Shown here one piece after another: positions 1 through 7,219 of a stretch of 64,000 nucleotides of DNA. The stretch lies in contig NZ_PPXY01000034.1 in NCBI RefSeq assembly GCF_021655115.1, forward strand, positions 1 through 64,000. Direction: 5' to 3'. The translations under genes were made by a program, and so were the position numbers. Under the pieces are notes generated by a model. It was not told the DNA's origin, ran no database searches, and saw only the letters and a program-made list of their open reading frames with translations. This DNA is from Clostridium sp. Cult3. GTDB taxonomy: Bacteria > Bacillota > Clostridia > Tissierellales > Tepidimicrobiaceae. Each line of letters starts with the position of its first letter. Position 1 is the stretch's first letter.

Positions 1-2
1 AT

Positions 3-77
3 ATAAATCCTAAAGCAGAACTAAAAAGGGAAGATGCAGCAAATATAATATATAATTATCTATTTAGTGGAAATTAA
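3..77 (+). CDS. C-terminal tail of an S-layer-homology (SLH) type protein, partial
   Basis: An open frame enters from the left edge and stops with TAA at 75-77, giving 24 residues that begin INPKAELKREDAANIIYNYL. The pattern of a proline/lysine turn, then L-K-R-E-D-A-A and a hydrophobic helix resembles the end of an SLH repeat, the module that anchors surface proteins to secondary cell-wall polymer in Firmicutes. Only the tail is visible, so the rest of the protein and its catalytic part, if any, are unknown. The bidirectional hairpin at 88-127 follows immediately. Confidence 0.5.
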   Translation: MNPKAELKREDAANIIYNYLFSGN

Positions 78-87
78 TATTATATAC

Positions 88-127
88 CAAATAATAAGTC
101 AGGGCTGCACCCCTGACTTATTATTGG
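88..127. terminator. Bidirectional terminator hairpin
   Basis: A near-perfect inverted repeat of about 17 bp (arms CCAAATAATAAGTCAGGG and its complement) closes on a six-base loop. It lies between the converging SLH-type tail and the leftward hydrolase gene, and its right arm overlaps the hydrolase stop codon. The A-rich and T-rich arm ends would provide a U-tract in both directions. Confidence 0.8.
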
Positions 128-810
128 TAGAATACATGTCCACCAATTCTTGATACATAGGTTTTATTTTTTACTATCCATGTCCCAGCTGCTTTACTTG
201 GATTAAAGAAATATGTGGAATTGCCAACGGGCCTTACACCGTTTATGGCTTCCTTTGCAGCATTAATACTTTCTTGGGATGGAGTATTGTAAATCGTGCC
301 GTCGGCAACGGGACTGAATTGAGGAATACTTCCATAATACTCAAATATTACATTATAGATGGTATTTGGAAACTCTTTAGAATTGACTCGGTTTAAGATT
401 ACATTTCCAACGGCTACCTTACCTTGGTAGGATTCTCCTCCAGCTTCTGCCTGGATAATTCGGGCTAACCAATAGAGGTCACCATCAGTGTAGTTTCTAT
501 TGATTGTCCCCCCTCTTGAAGGAGTGGAATTGCCATGCAAAGTTCTTTGAGTTTCTGGCCCTGCGATACCGTCAATTCTTATGTGATGGTCTATTTGAAA
601 GTTGATAACAGCTCTTTCCGTTATAACTCCATATATTCCATCTATGTTATAATTATAGTAGCCTTTCTGATTTAGAGTTTGTTGAGGTTTACGAACATCA
701 TCCCCACGATGTCTAAACTGCAATGTTCTAGAATAGCCACTAGCCGATACCGGTACAGTAACTGTCACTAATATCAGCATGATCAACAAAATATGTGCAA
801 TTTTCTTCAT
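121..810 (-). CDS. SleB-like cell-wall hydrolase (peptidoglycan-binding plus Hydrolase_2 domain)
   Basis: The 229-residue product starts MKKIAHILLIMLILVTVTVP, a typical Sec signal peptide. A peptidoglycan-binding type-1 domain follows at about residues 30-90 (LNQKGYYNYNIDGIYG, then AVINFQIDHHIRIDGIAGPET). The C-terminal SleB/CwlJ-type domain at about 112-229 contains LARIIQAEAGGESYQGKVAV, with the family's catalytic Glu, and NRVNS. The family cleaves cortex or vegetative peptidoglycan as a lytic transglycosylase. The ATG at 810 is chosen over an upstream in-frame ATG because AGGAAGGGG lies just before it. The gene is transcribed alone from a strong promoter through a leader resembling the c-di-AMP riboswitch. 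It could be the spore enzyme SleB or a vegetative homologue; the sequence does not decide this. Confidence 0.85.
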   Translation of the reverse strand: MKKIAHILLIMLILVTVTVPVSASGYSRTLQFRHRGDDVRKPQQTLNQKGYYNYNIDGIYGVITERAVINFQIDHHIRIDGIAGPETQRTLHGNSTPSRGGTINRNYTDGDLYWLARIIQAEAGGESYQGKVAVGNVILNRVNSKEFPNTIYNVIFEYYGSIPQFSPVADGTIYNTPSQESINAAKEAINGVRPVGNSTYFFNPSKAAGTWIVKNKTYVSRIGGHVFYQ

Positions 811-839
811 TTCTATGCACCCCTTCCTAAATTTTATCT

Positions 840-925
840 CCGAAGTTAGCATTCCTTCAGGGGGTTACCCCTTGTGTTGGTTCCCTCGTACCTAAAAATT
901 TAGGACTCAGCCATTGCATGATTTA
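840..925 (-). promoter_or_regulatory. Candidate c-di-AMP (ydaO/yuaA-like) riboswitch
   Basis: Read on the minus strand, the leader has GGCTGAGTCCTAAAT, then TTTTTAGGTACGAGGGAACC, then AAGGGGTAACCCC, and ends with TGCTAACTTCG. These match, in order, the conserved ydaO-class blocks (CCGAAUCC, GGUACGGGGGACCA, GGGGUUAAUC, GCUAACCUCG). The segment before the last block is shorter than usual, so it may be a compact or divergent member. The class is known to control cell-wall hydrolase genes, which fits the gene downstream. The assignment is by eye; no covariance model was run. Confidence 0.55.
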
Positions 926-936
926 CAATAAACAAT

Positions 937-965
937 ATTATATAGGAACCAATATATTATGTAAA
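937..965 (-). promoter_or_regulatory. Promoter of the SleB-like gene
   Basis: On the minus strand TTTACA (960-965) and TATAAT (937-942) are separated by exactly 17 bp. Transcription would start near 930, leaving a leader of about 120 nt before the ATG at 810. That is long enough to hold the riboswitch-like element. Confidence 0.75.
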
Positions 966-1081
966 CAGCTTTTAGACAATTACCAGAAACTACATTATTT
1001 TCATTACCTACATCTTATTATTCATTGATAAAACAATTTTCGTGTGATACAATAGCAAAAAAACACAATCTATTTTTGGAA

Positions 1082-1137
1082 TTTTAATCAAATTTTAATC
1101 TTTCTTAAATGGTTTTCAAAGCTTCTGTTGTTATAAT
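1082..1137 (+). promoter_or_regulatory. Promoter region with 11-bp-phased direct repeats (putative response-regulator box)
   Basis: TTTTAATC occurs at 1082-1089 and again at 1093-1100, an exact 11-bp period, with a weaker third copy (CTTAAATG, 1104-1111). A TATAAT -10 hexamer sits at 1132-1137 with no good -35 box. Direct repeats one helical turn apart replacing a -35 are typical of OmpR/PhoB-family sites. The operon encodes such a regulator, so autoregulation is likely but inferred. Confidence 0.5.
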
Positions 1138-1169
1138 TAAGCTACATTAAATAACAGGAGGTTATATTT

Positions 1170-1745
1170 ATGGTCACATTAGAGCAGGTTGAGAAATTAC
1201 GCCAGAGAGCTAATATATCCTATGATGAAGCAAAAGCGGCCCTTGAAGAGACTAATGGAGATATGCTTGAAGCAATAATTAATCTTGAAAAACGGAATCG
1301 TATTAAACCGCCTAAAGGTGGTGGCTATTACAGTTCAAAAAATTCACAAGAAGGCAGAAAACAAGAACAGTATAATGGAACTACGGAAGACGGAACAAAG
1401 GTAGATTATGGTGCATCTTTTGGGGAATTAATGGGTAGGTTTTTCAGATGGTGCGGAAAGATAATAAATAGGGGGAATAAAAACCATTTTGAGGTTATTA
1501 AAGACGGGGAAAAAATAATGGCCATACCGGTAACCGTACTAGCAGTTCTTCTAATATTTACATTCTGGATTACTATTCCTATCATAATCTTAGGACTATT
1601 CTTTGGATATAGATATATGTTTAGTGGTCCTGATTTAGGGAAAGAGAATGTTAACCGTGCCATGGATTCAGTTGCCGATGTAGCTGATAATCTAAAAAAG
1701 GAAGTAAAAGGTGAGAAATCTGATGGAGAGAATTCTGATCGTTGA
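1170..1745 (+). CDS. DUF4342 membrane protein with UBA/EF-Ts-N-like helical domain
   Basis: The 191-residue product has an N-terminal three-helix domain (about residues 1-42; LEQVEKLRQRANISYDEAKA and LEETNGDMLEAIINLEK) like the UBA/TS-N fold of DUF4342 proteins. A charged linker follows, then two close membrane segments at about 110-150 (PVTVLAVLLIFTFWITIPII, ILGLFFGYRYMF) and an acidic cytosolic tail. Start ATG is preceded by AGGAGG. It overlaps the response-regulator gene by 23 bp, so the two are translationally coupled. Its biochemical role is unknown. A job in sensing or damping the downstream two-component system is only suggested by position. Confidence 0.8.
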   Translation: MVTLEQVEKLRQRANISYDEAKAALEETNGDMLEAIINLEKRNRIKPPKGGGYYSSKNSQEGRKQEQYNGTTEDGTKVDYGASFGELMGRFFRWCGKIINRGNKNHFEVIKDGEKIMAIPVTVLAVLLIFTFWITIPIIILGLFFGYRYMFSGPDLGKENVNRAMDSVADVADNLKKEVKGEKSDGENSDR

Positions 1746-2406
1746 AGATGAGGAAAAAATAGCTCGTTTTATTGAATTAGAGCTTAAATATGAGGGGTAT
1801 GAAGTAGAAAAAGCTTTTAATGGAAGAGATGGGCTGGAACTTGCTAGAACCCAGCCCTTCGATCTTATTTTGCTGGACATAATGATTCCAGGTATAAACG
1901 GCATTGAAGTCCTTAGGAGGATTAGACAATTTTCTGATTTACCTATTATCCTTCTTACAGCTAGAGATGCAGTTGTAGATAAAGTCACAGGTCTTGATGG
2001 AGGGGCTGATGATTATATTACTAAACCTTTTGCAATAGAGGAGCTGCTGGCTAGAATTAGAGTTGCACTAAGAAAAAGGGATACGACAAATGAATCGGGA
2101 AAATCCTCTGAGCTGGTCTTAGGGCCTTTACATATTGATCCTTTGAAAAGGGAAGTTCGGGTAAATGATACTTTAATACATTTGACTAAACGGGAATTTG
2201 ATTTATTATACTATCTTTTGGAAAATAAAAATATTGTTTTAAGCCGTGAGAGGATACTTGAGAAAATTTGGGGATATGATTTTTCAGGTGAAACCAATGC
2301 AGTAGATGTATATATTAGATACATCCGAGCAAAGATTGAAGAACCTTTTGGATTAAAAATAATATACACTGTACGGGGAGTGGGGTATGTAATAAAAGAT
2401 GAATAG
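1723..2406 (+). CDS. OmpR/PhoB-family response regulator
   Basis: The 227-residue product has a receiver domain at residues 1-115 with the acidic pair in VEDEE, phospho-acceptor Asp52 (LILLDIMIPG), Thr in LLTARD and Lys in YITKPF. A winged-helix DNA-binding domain fills about 130-227 (LTKREFDLLYYLLENKNIVL, then VDVYIRYIRAKIEE). The ATG at 1723 is preferred to the in-frame ATG at 1711 because AGGTGAG lies at the right distance and the receiver fold begins MERILIVEDE. It overlaps the preceding gene by 23 bp and the kinase gene by 8 bp, so the three form one operon. It resembles CssR/ArlR-type regulators; the signal is unknown. Confidence 0.93.
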   Translation: MERILIVEDEEKIARFIELELKYEGYEVEKAFNGRDGLELARTQPFDLILLDIMIPGINGIEVLRRIRQFSDLPIILLTARDAVVDKVTGLDGGADDYITKPFAIEELLARIRVALRKRDTTNESGKSSELVLGPLHIDPLKREVRVNDTLIHLTKREFDLLYYLLENKNIVLSRERILEKIWGYDFSGETNAVDVYIRYIRAKIEEPFGLKIIYTVRGVGYVIKDE

Positions 2407-3886
2407 AAAGAACAAATCTTCAACCAATTTAACTACAAAAATACGTTCATCCCTTGTTATAAAACTAAACCTAAGAATGACAGGAAGGTTAATTTCAGGC
2501 TTTTTAGCAATTAACATCCTCATTCTTCTACTGGGTTCCTTTGTCATCCTTTGGAAAACCGAAGAAGGACTTCAAGATATAGTTGGCGTTGTAGATGAAT
2601 CTGGTGATAATTTAGGACAAATAGATTATGGAAGAAAAAACTATCAAGTATTAGTGGGAGAAAAGATGTCAAAAGGTATTAAACTCCCCAGTAGTATACA
2701 AAAAAGTTTACCCTTAAAAATTCATGATGCAAAACGAAATATTTATATACCTCCCCATGATAAAAACATGAGGTGGCTGGAAAAAATAGACTTAGTAGAA
2801 TATACTATTGGATTTACCATTGACGGTGTATCTTATCAAATAATATATTACATAGGCTCTGATTTAAAACTATTCTTATACTTATTCTTTATTATACTAA
2901 TATTTGAGTTATTGATACTAATTGGAAATATAGAAAAAGGTTCCAGAATGATTAGAAAAACCCTAAAACCCCTGGCTGAATTAGCGGAAACAGCTAAAAG
3001 CCTTAACCAAGAGGTATCTTCAATGGCCGATGGAACCTATATTAAAGATTTAGCAGGAGCTATTAGCAATATTGATGCTAATAGACTTGATAGCCGCATT
3101 TCTGTAGATAGTTCTCAAAATGAGCTTAAAGATTTGGCTGCTGCAATAAATGATATGTTAAACCGGATTAACGATGCATATCAGTCCCAAGTTCGGTTTG
3201 TATCCGATGCATCCCATGAACTAAGAACCCCTATATCCGTTATACAAGGATATGCCAACTTACTGGATCGATGGGGAAAAAGGGACGAGAAGACTATGCA
3301 AGAATCCATTGACGCAATTAAAACTGAGGCAGAAAACATGAAGGATTTAGTAGAACAGCTTCTTTTTCTTGCTCGAGGAGATAACGAAACCATCCAACTT
3401 CACAAAGAAGTGTTAGATGCTTGTGAAGTAGTGGATGAGATAATTCGAGAAGCTGAATTAATTGATAAAAGTCATAAATTTGAAATGGATCTAATTAGAC
3501 CAGCTTACATTGATGCAGATAGACAGCTTCTTAAACAAGCTATACGAATACTAGTGGATAATAGTATAAAATATACACCTAGGGGAGAAAAAATATTCCT
3601 TAGAATTTTTAATAAAGATGGGCATATCCATATTACGGTCCAAGACAGTGGCATTGGAATAGACCCTGAAGACTTACCCCATATATTTGATCGATTTTAC
3701 CGTTCAGATGAATCTAGAGCGAGAGAAACGGGAGGTTCTGGTTTGGGCCTATCTATTGCAAAATGGATAATAGAACGCCATGGTGCATATTTTGAGATAC
3801 TGAGTAGGATGAACATAGGTACTCGCATAACTATTATTTTTCCTGCAGTTGAGAAAATATATACTGAAACTACAGTTCAAGAATGA
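2399..3886 (+). CDS. Membrane sensor histidine kinase
   Basis: The 495-residue product has a first membrane helix at about 30-52, an extracytoplasmic sensor loop to about 155 and a second helix at about 157-177. A HAMP-like linker follows, then HisKA with phospho-acceptor His273 (SDASHELRTPISVIQGYANL). The ATPase domain shows the N box (VDNSIKYTP), the G1 box (VQDSGIGIDPEDLPHIFDRF) and the G2 box (GGSGLGLSIA). All catalytic motifs are intact. The ATG overlaps the regulator's stop by 8 bp, so the pair is coupled and is the obvious partner of the regulator at 1723. The sensor loop has no domain I can name, so the stimulus is unknown. Confidence 0.93.
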   Translation: MNRKNKSSTNLTTKIRSSLVIKLNLRMTGRLISGFLAINILILLLGSFVILWKTEEGLQDIVGVVDESGDNLGQIDYGRKNYQVLVGEKMSKGIKLPSSIQKSLPLKIHDAKRNIYIPPHDKNMRWLEKIDLVEYTIGFTIDGVSYQIIYYIGSDLKLFLYLFFIILIFELLILIGNIEKGSRMIRKTLKPLAELAETAKSLNQEVSSMADGTYIKDLAGAISNIDANRLDSRISVDSSQNELKDLAAAINDMLNRINDAYQSQVRFVSDASHELRTPISVIQGYANLLDRWGKRDEKTMQESIDAIKTEAENMKDLVEQLLFLARGDNETIQLHKEVLDACEVVDEIIREAELIDKSHKFEMDLIRPAYIDADRQLLKQAIRILVDNSIKYTPRGEKIFLRIFNKDGHIHITVQDSGIGIDPEDLPHIFDRFYRSDESRARETGGSGLGLSIAKWIIERHGAYFEILSRMNIGTRITIIFPAVEKIYTETTVQE

Positions 3887-3905
3887 TACGATCAATTCCC
3901 TTGCA

Positions 3906-4298
3906 TTAGGATTTTTTAATCATTACGGTTTTGCATTTAGGGCAGGTAATGGCAATTTTGCCCTTCCCCCTTGGTACTCGAAGGGTTTGTTTGCAATTGG
4001 AGCATTTATAGTATTTGTAGTGTTTTAAGCTTTTAATATGTTGAATTTTATTGTTGACTTTTCTCTTTATGGAATTCCACTTGTTTAGGAATTTGGCATT
4101 TTCCTGGTAGCGCTTTGCTATATCTTTGGAAAACATTCTATATAGTACCGTCCCTAAGGGGATGATATAGAGTATAGCTAGTACTTGACTGTGTAAAATA
4201 TTAGATAAAATAGATATGAATATGGAAATCCCCAAAAGGGTCCAGGATAGTTGGTCTACCCCATATCTACCAGCCATAAACTTCTTTAGCCAATTCAT
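3906..4298 (-). CDS. Membrane protein with C-terminal zinc ribbon
   Basis: The 130-residue product has two N-terminal hydrophobic segments (about residues 15-35 and 38-55), a basic helical middle, and a C-terminal zinc ribbon of two CxxC pairs: CSNCKQTLRVPRGKGK followed by TCPKCKTVM. It lies directly downstream of the J-protein gene in the same direction, with only about 15 bp between them, so the two are probably one transcript. Such zinc-ribbon membrane proteins are common in Firmicutes and have no established function. The pairing with a J-domain protein hints at a role at the membrane in handling clients, which is inference. Confidence 0.75.
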   Translation of the reverse strand: MNWLKKFMAGRYGVDQLSWTLLGISIFISILSNILHSQVLAILYIIPLGTVLYRMFSKDIAKRYQENAKFLNKWNSIKRKVNNKIQHIKSLKHYKYYKCSNCKQTLRVPRGKGKIAITCPKCKTVMIKKS

Positions 4299-4314
4299 AT
4301 ATAAAACCTTCTTT

Positions 4315-5100
4315 CTAACGCATATTGTTGTACCTATCTATATTATCATCACTTAAAAATTCATAGGCATTATTTATTTGTTGAAACATCCTTGTAGCAT
4401 CGGGTGATTTGTTTAGATCTGGGTGATATTGCTTTGCCTTTTTTCTGTAGGCTAGTTTTATCTCATATTTATCTGCATTGTATCCAACTCCTAGCATGTC
4501 ACAGCTTTCTTCATATTTCTTTTTGAACTCGGTAGTTGGATTTACATAGGCTTGCTCATTATTATATCCGGTGTATTGACCATATCCACCATATCCTCTC
4601 TGTTGGTTTTGGTATTCGTACCACTGTCTAAATCTCTCTTCCCATTCTCTTTGTTGCTCAGCTTGACGTCGTTGTCGTTCTTTCCTTCTTTTTTCGTCTT
4701 CCATCTCTCTATAGTAGTTTTTGTATTCATTAAAGGATTTGAATTTGTAGCTTGTTCCCTCAATAAGATAGTTAGCCCGATCAAACATATATTCCGTTAG
4801 GATATACTTTATATATTTTAAATAGGACACGAATTGGGTTCCCAAAATTGGGAATATGACGAAAAACAATATGACTAAAAGAATAACAGGATTTAACAAC
4901 ACTACAAGGCCTAGGGGACCAGCAAACATGAAAAGTAACAGACATCCTCCTAGTCCAATTAAGGCGATGAACCCTGTTGCGATGCTTCTCACAAGATTAA
5001 CTATAATCTCTATGATTTTGATCAAAACATCTAATATGGCAGAAACTGCCGTAGCAATACCATATAATATTTTTCCACCTATTTTTTTAAATATATTCAT
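4315..5100 (-). CDS. Membrane-anchored J-domain protein (C-terminal J domain)
   Basis: The 261-residue product begins with an amphipathic and hydrophobic stretch containing membrane helices at about 45-95 ([40 protein letters not shown]). It continues through a highly charged coiled segment (about 130-155) and a Gly/Tyr/Gln-rich linker ([13 protein letters not shown]). It ends with a J domain at about 195-261 that keeps the HPD signature ([10 protein letters not shown]). J domains stimulate DnaK. A C-terminal J domain behind a membrane anchor means this is not DnaJ but a specialised, probably membrane-tethered, co-chaperone. The zinc-ribbon gene follows at once. Client unknown. Confidence 0.85.
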   Translation of the reverse strand: MNIFKKIGGKILYGIATAVSAILDVLIKIIEIIVNLVRSIATGFIALIGLGGCLLLFMFAGPLGLVVLLNPVILLVILFFVIFPILGTQFVSYLKYIKYILTEYMFDRANYLIEGTSYKFKSFNEYKNYYREMEDEKRRKERQRRQAEQQREWEERFRQWYEYQNQQRGYGGYGQYTGYNNEQAYVNPTTEFKKKYEESCDMLGVGYNADKYEIKLAYRKKAKQYHPDLNKSPDATRMFQQINNAYEFLSDDNIDRYNNMR

Positions 5101-5223
5101 GTATCATTAGACTCCTTAACTTTGCTATTGTATATTTCATATATAGTTTAGATTATATCACAATCTTTTAAACATTAATATAAAATTGAAATATAAAGGG
5201 ATACTTTCAAAAGCTGGTTTGAA

Positions 5224-5252
5224 TTGACGGGCTATCTTCAGTTATATAAAAT
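5224..5252 (+). promoter_or_regulatory. Promoter of the flavin-reductase gene
   Basis: TTGACG (5224-5229) and TAAAAT (5247-5252) with a 17-bp spacer, 24 bp upstream of the start codon; the ribosome site AAAGGAGG lies between. Confidence 0.6.
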
Positions 5253-5275
5253 GATAGTAAAGGAGGCATGTGTAG

Positions 5276-5782
5276 ATGGATTTTGATTATAAATTAAATT
5301 TGGTAGATGCATTAAATAGTTTGGAACAAAGAGGGGCATTTTTGACGGTAAAGGATGAAGAAGGTAGAGTAAACACCATGACCATAGGTTGGGGAAATAT
5401 AGGCTATGAATGGGGTAGACCTGTATTTATAGTATTGGTTAGGGAGAGTAGATATACACATGAGTTACTAGAAAAGGCTGAAGACTTTACCGTATCCATT
5501 CCATTAGATGATAATATGAAGGATGCCTTAGCATTCTGTGGGACTAAATCTGGTAGGGATCACGATAAATTTGAAGGCTGTGATTTAAACATACTAGATA
5601 GCAAGAAAGTCAAATCTCCAGCTATAGGGGATTGCCAAATGATCTATGAATGTAAAATAGTCTATAAACATGATATGGATTTACAGCTTTTAGATGGTGA
5701 AGTAAAGGATAAATGGTATAGTTCAGAGGGCTATCACACCATTTATTATGGAGAAATAGTCAATTGCTATCAGAATGATTAA
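5276..5782 (+). CDS. Flavin reductase-like FMN-binding protein
   Basis: The 168-residue product matches the flavin-reductase-like split-barrel family. Its N-terminal part (RGAFLTVKDEEGRVNTMTIG, WGNIGYEWGRPVFIVLVRES) and middle part (FTVSIPLDDNMKDALAFCGT followed by KSGRD) carry the family's FMN-contacting positions. Such proteins use FMN and NAD(P)H or accept electrons from other donors, and substrates vary widely. The gene stands alone with its own promoter and a strong AAAGGAGG site, and is followed by repeat hairpin H1. Physiological substrate unknown. Confidence 0.85.
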   Translation: MDFDYKLNLVDALNSLEQRGAFLTVKDEEGRVNTMTIGWGNIGYEWGRPVFIVLVRESRYTHELLEKAEDFTVSIPLDDNMKDALAFCGTKSGRDHDKFEGCDLNILDSKKVKSPAIGDCQMIYECKIVYKHDMDLQLLDGEVKDKWYSSEGYHTIYYGEIVNCYQND

Positions 5783-5788
5783 CCTCGT

Positions 5789-5838
5789 ACAAGAGGGGCG
5801 GATCCTTTGCTCATGAAAAAGATCCGCCTCTAGTGTAC
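5789..5838. repeat. Hairpin repeat H1 (copy 1), probable terminator
   Basis: A stem built from AGAGGGGCGGATC and GATCCGCCTCT around a loop containing GCTCATGA begins 6 bp after the flavin-reductase stop. Nearly the same 48-bp unit recurs at 10082-10129 after the M20 peptidase gene. The two copies therefore bracket the MerR/DUF5058/M20 block. Confidence 0.75.
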
Positions 5839-5856
5839 AATAAAGGGGGGAGCCCT

Positions 5857-7092
5857 ATGAGAATGGGGGAATTTTCTAGAAAGCACAATATACCTAAATC
5901 CACGGTGAGGTACTATATCGATTTAGGTTTGATTGCTCCTAACAAGGTGAATTCACAATACATATTTGATGAAATGTGTTCCAAAAACTTAGGGACAATT
6001 AAGAAACTAAAGGATCTAGATTTTAGTTTAGATGAAATAAGCGATATTCTGTCCTTTATGCTGTTGAGCGAGGTTGAAGATTCAATATATGTGGATTATT
6101 TTACTAAAGTATATTCTAAAAAGAAAGATGAACTTATAGAAGAAAAAATCAATATAGAAGAGAAGCTCAAGGCTATTGAAAAAGAAATGGAAAGATTGAA
6201 AACCATAGAGAAGGATGATAATGAGAAAATAGGAGTTCCCTTGAGTTTTATACCTTATCTATATTGTCCTAAGTGCAAATCGGAAGTAACGGTGAATAGC
6301 AACAATGTGAAAGACAATATGATAATGGAAGGAGAAATAAAGTGTTCCTGTGGCTTTACTATGGAGATATATGAAGGGGTAATTATCGTAGATGAGAGTT
6401 TAAAAAGTAGATTGGACTTAGATGTAGACTTAGACAAATTCCAATTGAATTATATCGGTAAAACCGATAGGGAATTTATAAAGCTTATATATGAAGCATC
6501 CAATTGGATTGCAAAGAAAATAGATTTAAAATCCCTTTCAAATAAAATAATCATGAAGAATAATACAGGTACAGGAATGTTTATTAGAAAGTATTGTGAA
6601 CTATTGCCTAAGGATTGTTATTATATAGCAGTGGACAACAAATTGGATTTTTTAAGGTATACCAAGGAAGTATTGGAGAAAAAATCAGAAAGGCCTAAGA
6701 TTATTTTTATATGTACTGAATTTGATGATATGCCTATAAAGGATAATATCATAGATATAATTATCGATAAGACCAATGGTTCATTTTATGATATTGATAA
6801 AGTAGCCTTTGTAATGGATATGCTATGTGATAAGTTGAAGGATAAAGGCAAGTGGTTGGGAACCTATCTATACTTTCCCCATGGGAAATATCCAAAGAAA
6901 ATGGAAGAGAAGTATTTTAAGTATTTCGATATAGACAATCTAAAAGGAGTTTTTAATAAAAATTATAAGGAAATAGACACAATGGAATATGCTCCCTTCC
7001 GTATGAAAATTGGTGAATATGGCTCCTTTTTAGAAAAGGGAGATATAGTATACCAATGGACTTACTATGGGGAGAAGAATCCAAAAACCTAA
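5857..7092 (+). CDS. MerR-family regulator fused to zinc ribbon and methyltransferase-like domain
   Basis: The 411-residue product starts with a MerR DNA-binding domain (residues 1-70: FSRKHNIPKSTVRYYIDLGL, then KLKDLDFSLDEISDIL) and a dimerisation coiled coil at about 85-130. A zinc ribbon follows (CPKC at 137-140 and a CSC pair near 165-167). The rest, about 190-400, looks like a Rossmann methyltransferase, with NNTGTGMF at motif I, an acidic residue in YIAVDNKLDF and FDDMPIKDNIIDIIID after it. The ribbon-plus-methyltransferase order recalls RlmA-type rRNA methyltransferases. ATG 5857 is chosen for its GGGGGG site. As effector domain the C-terminus could bind SAM or a ligand rather than catalyse. 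The adjacent MerR-type promoter suggests it controls the next operon. Confidence 0.85.
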   Translation: MRMGEFSRKHNIPKSTVRYYIDLGLIAPNKVNSQYIFDEMCSKNLGTIKKLKDLDFSLDEISDILSFMLLSEVEDSIYVDYFTKVYSKKKDELIEEKINIEEKLKAIEKEMERLKTIEKDDNEKIGVPLSFIPYLYCPKCKSEVTVNSNNVKDNMIMEGEIKCSCGFTMEIYEGVIIVDESLKSRLDLDVDLDKFQLNYIGKTDREFIKLIYEASNWIAKKIDLKSLSNKIIMKNNTGTGMFIRKYCELLPKDCYYIAVDNKLDFLRYTKEVLEKKSERPKIIFICTEFDDMPIKDNIIDIIIDKTNGSFYDIDKVAFVMDMLCDKLKDKGKWLGTYLYFPHGKYPKKMEEKYFKYFDIDNLKGVFNKNYKEIDTMEYAPFRMKIGEYGSFLEKGDIVYQWTYYGEKNPKT

Positions 7093-7119
7093 AGTCGACT
7101 TTAGGTTTTTGGATTTTTT
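7081..7119 (+). terminator. Rho-independent terminator
   Basis: CCAAAAACCTAAA and its complement flank a GTCGAC loop and are followed by ATTTTTT. The left arm overlaps the MerR-fusion stop codon. It separates the regulator from the operon that follows. Confidence 0.85.
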
Positions 7120-7144
7120 ATATTTAATCTAGTCTTTTATCATA

Positions 7145-7175
7145 TTGACCTAAAGTGAACTTCAACAGTTAATAT
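7145..7175 (+). promoter_or_regulatory. MerR-type promoter with 19-bp spacer and central dyad
   Basis: TTGACC (7145-7150) and TAATAT (7170-7175) are 19 bp apart, the abnormal spacing that MerR-family activators correct by distorting DNA. The spacer contains the dyad AAAGT-GA-ACTTC centred between the boxes, exactly where MerR dimers bind. The promoter fires toward the DUF5058 gene and lies about 50 bp after the MerR-fusion gene. Confidence 0.75.
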
Positions 7176-7219
7176 ATAATTAAGAAGATTCCAACAATTA
7201 CAATGAGGGGGTATGAAAT

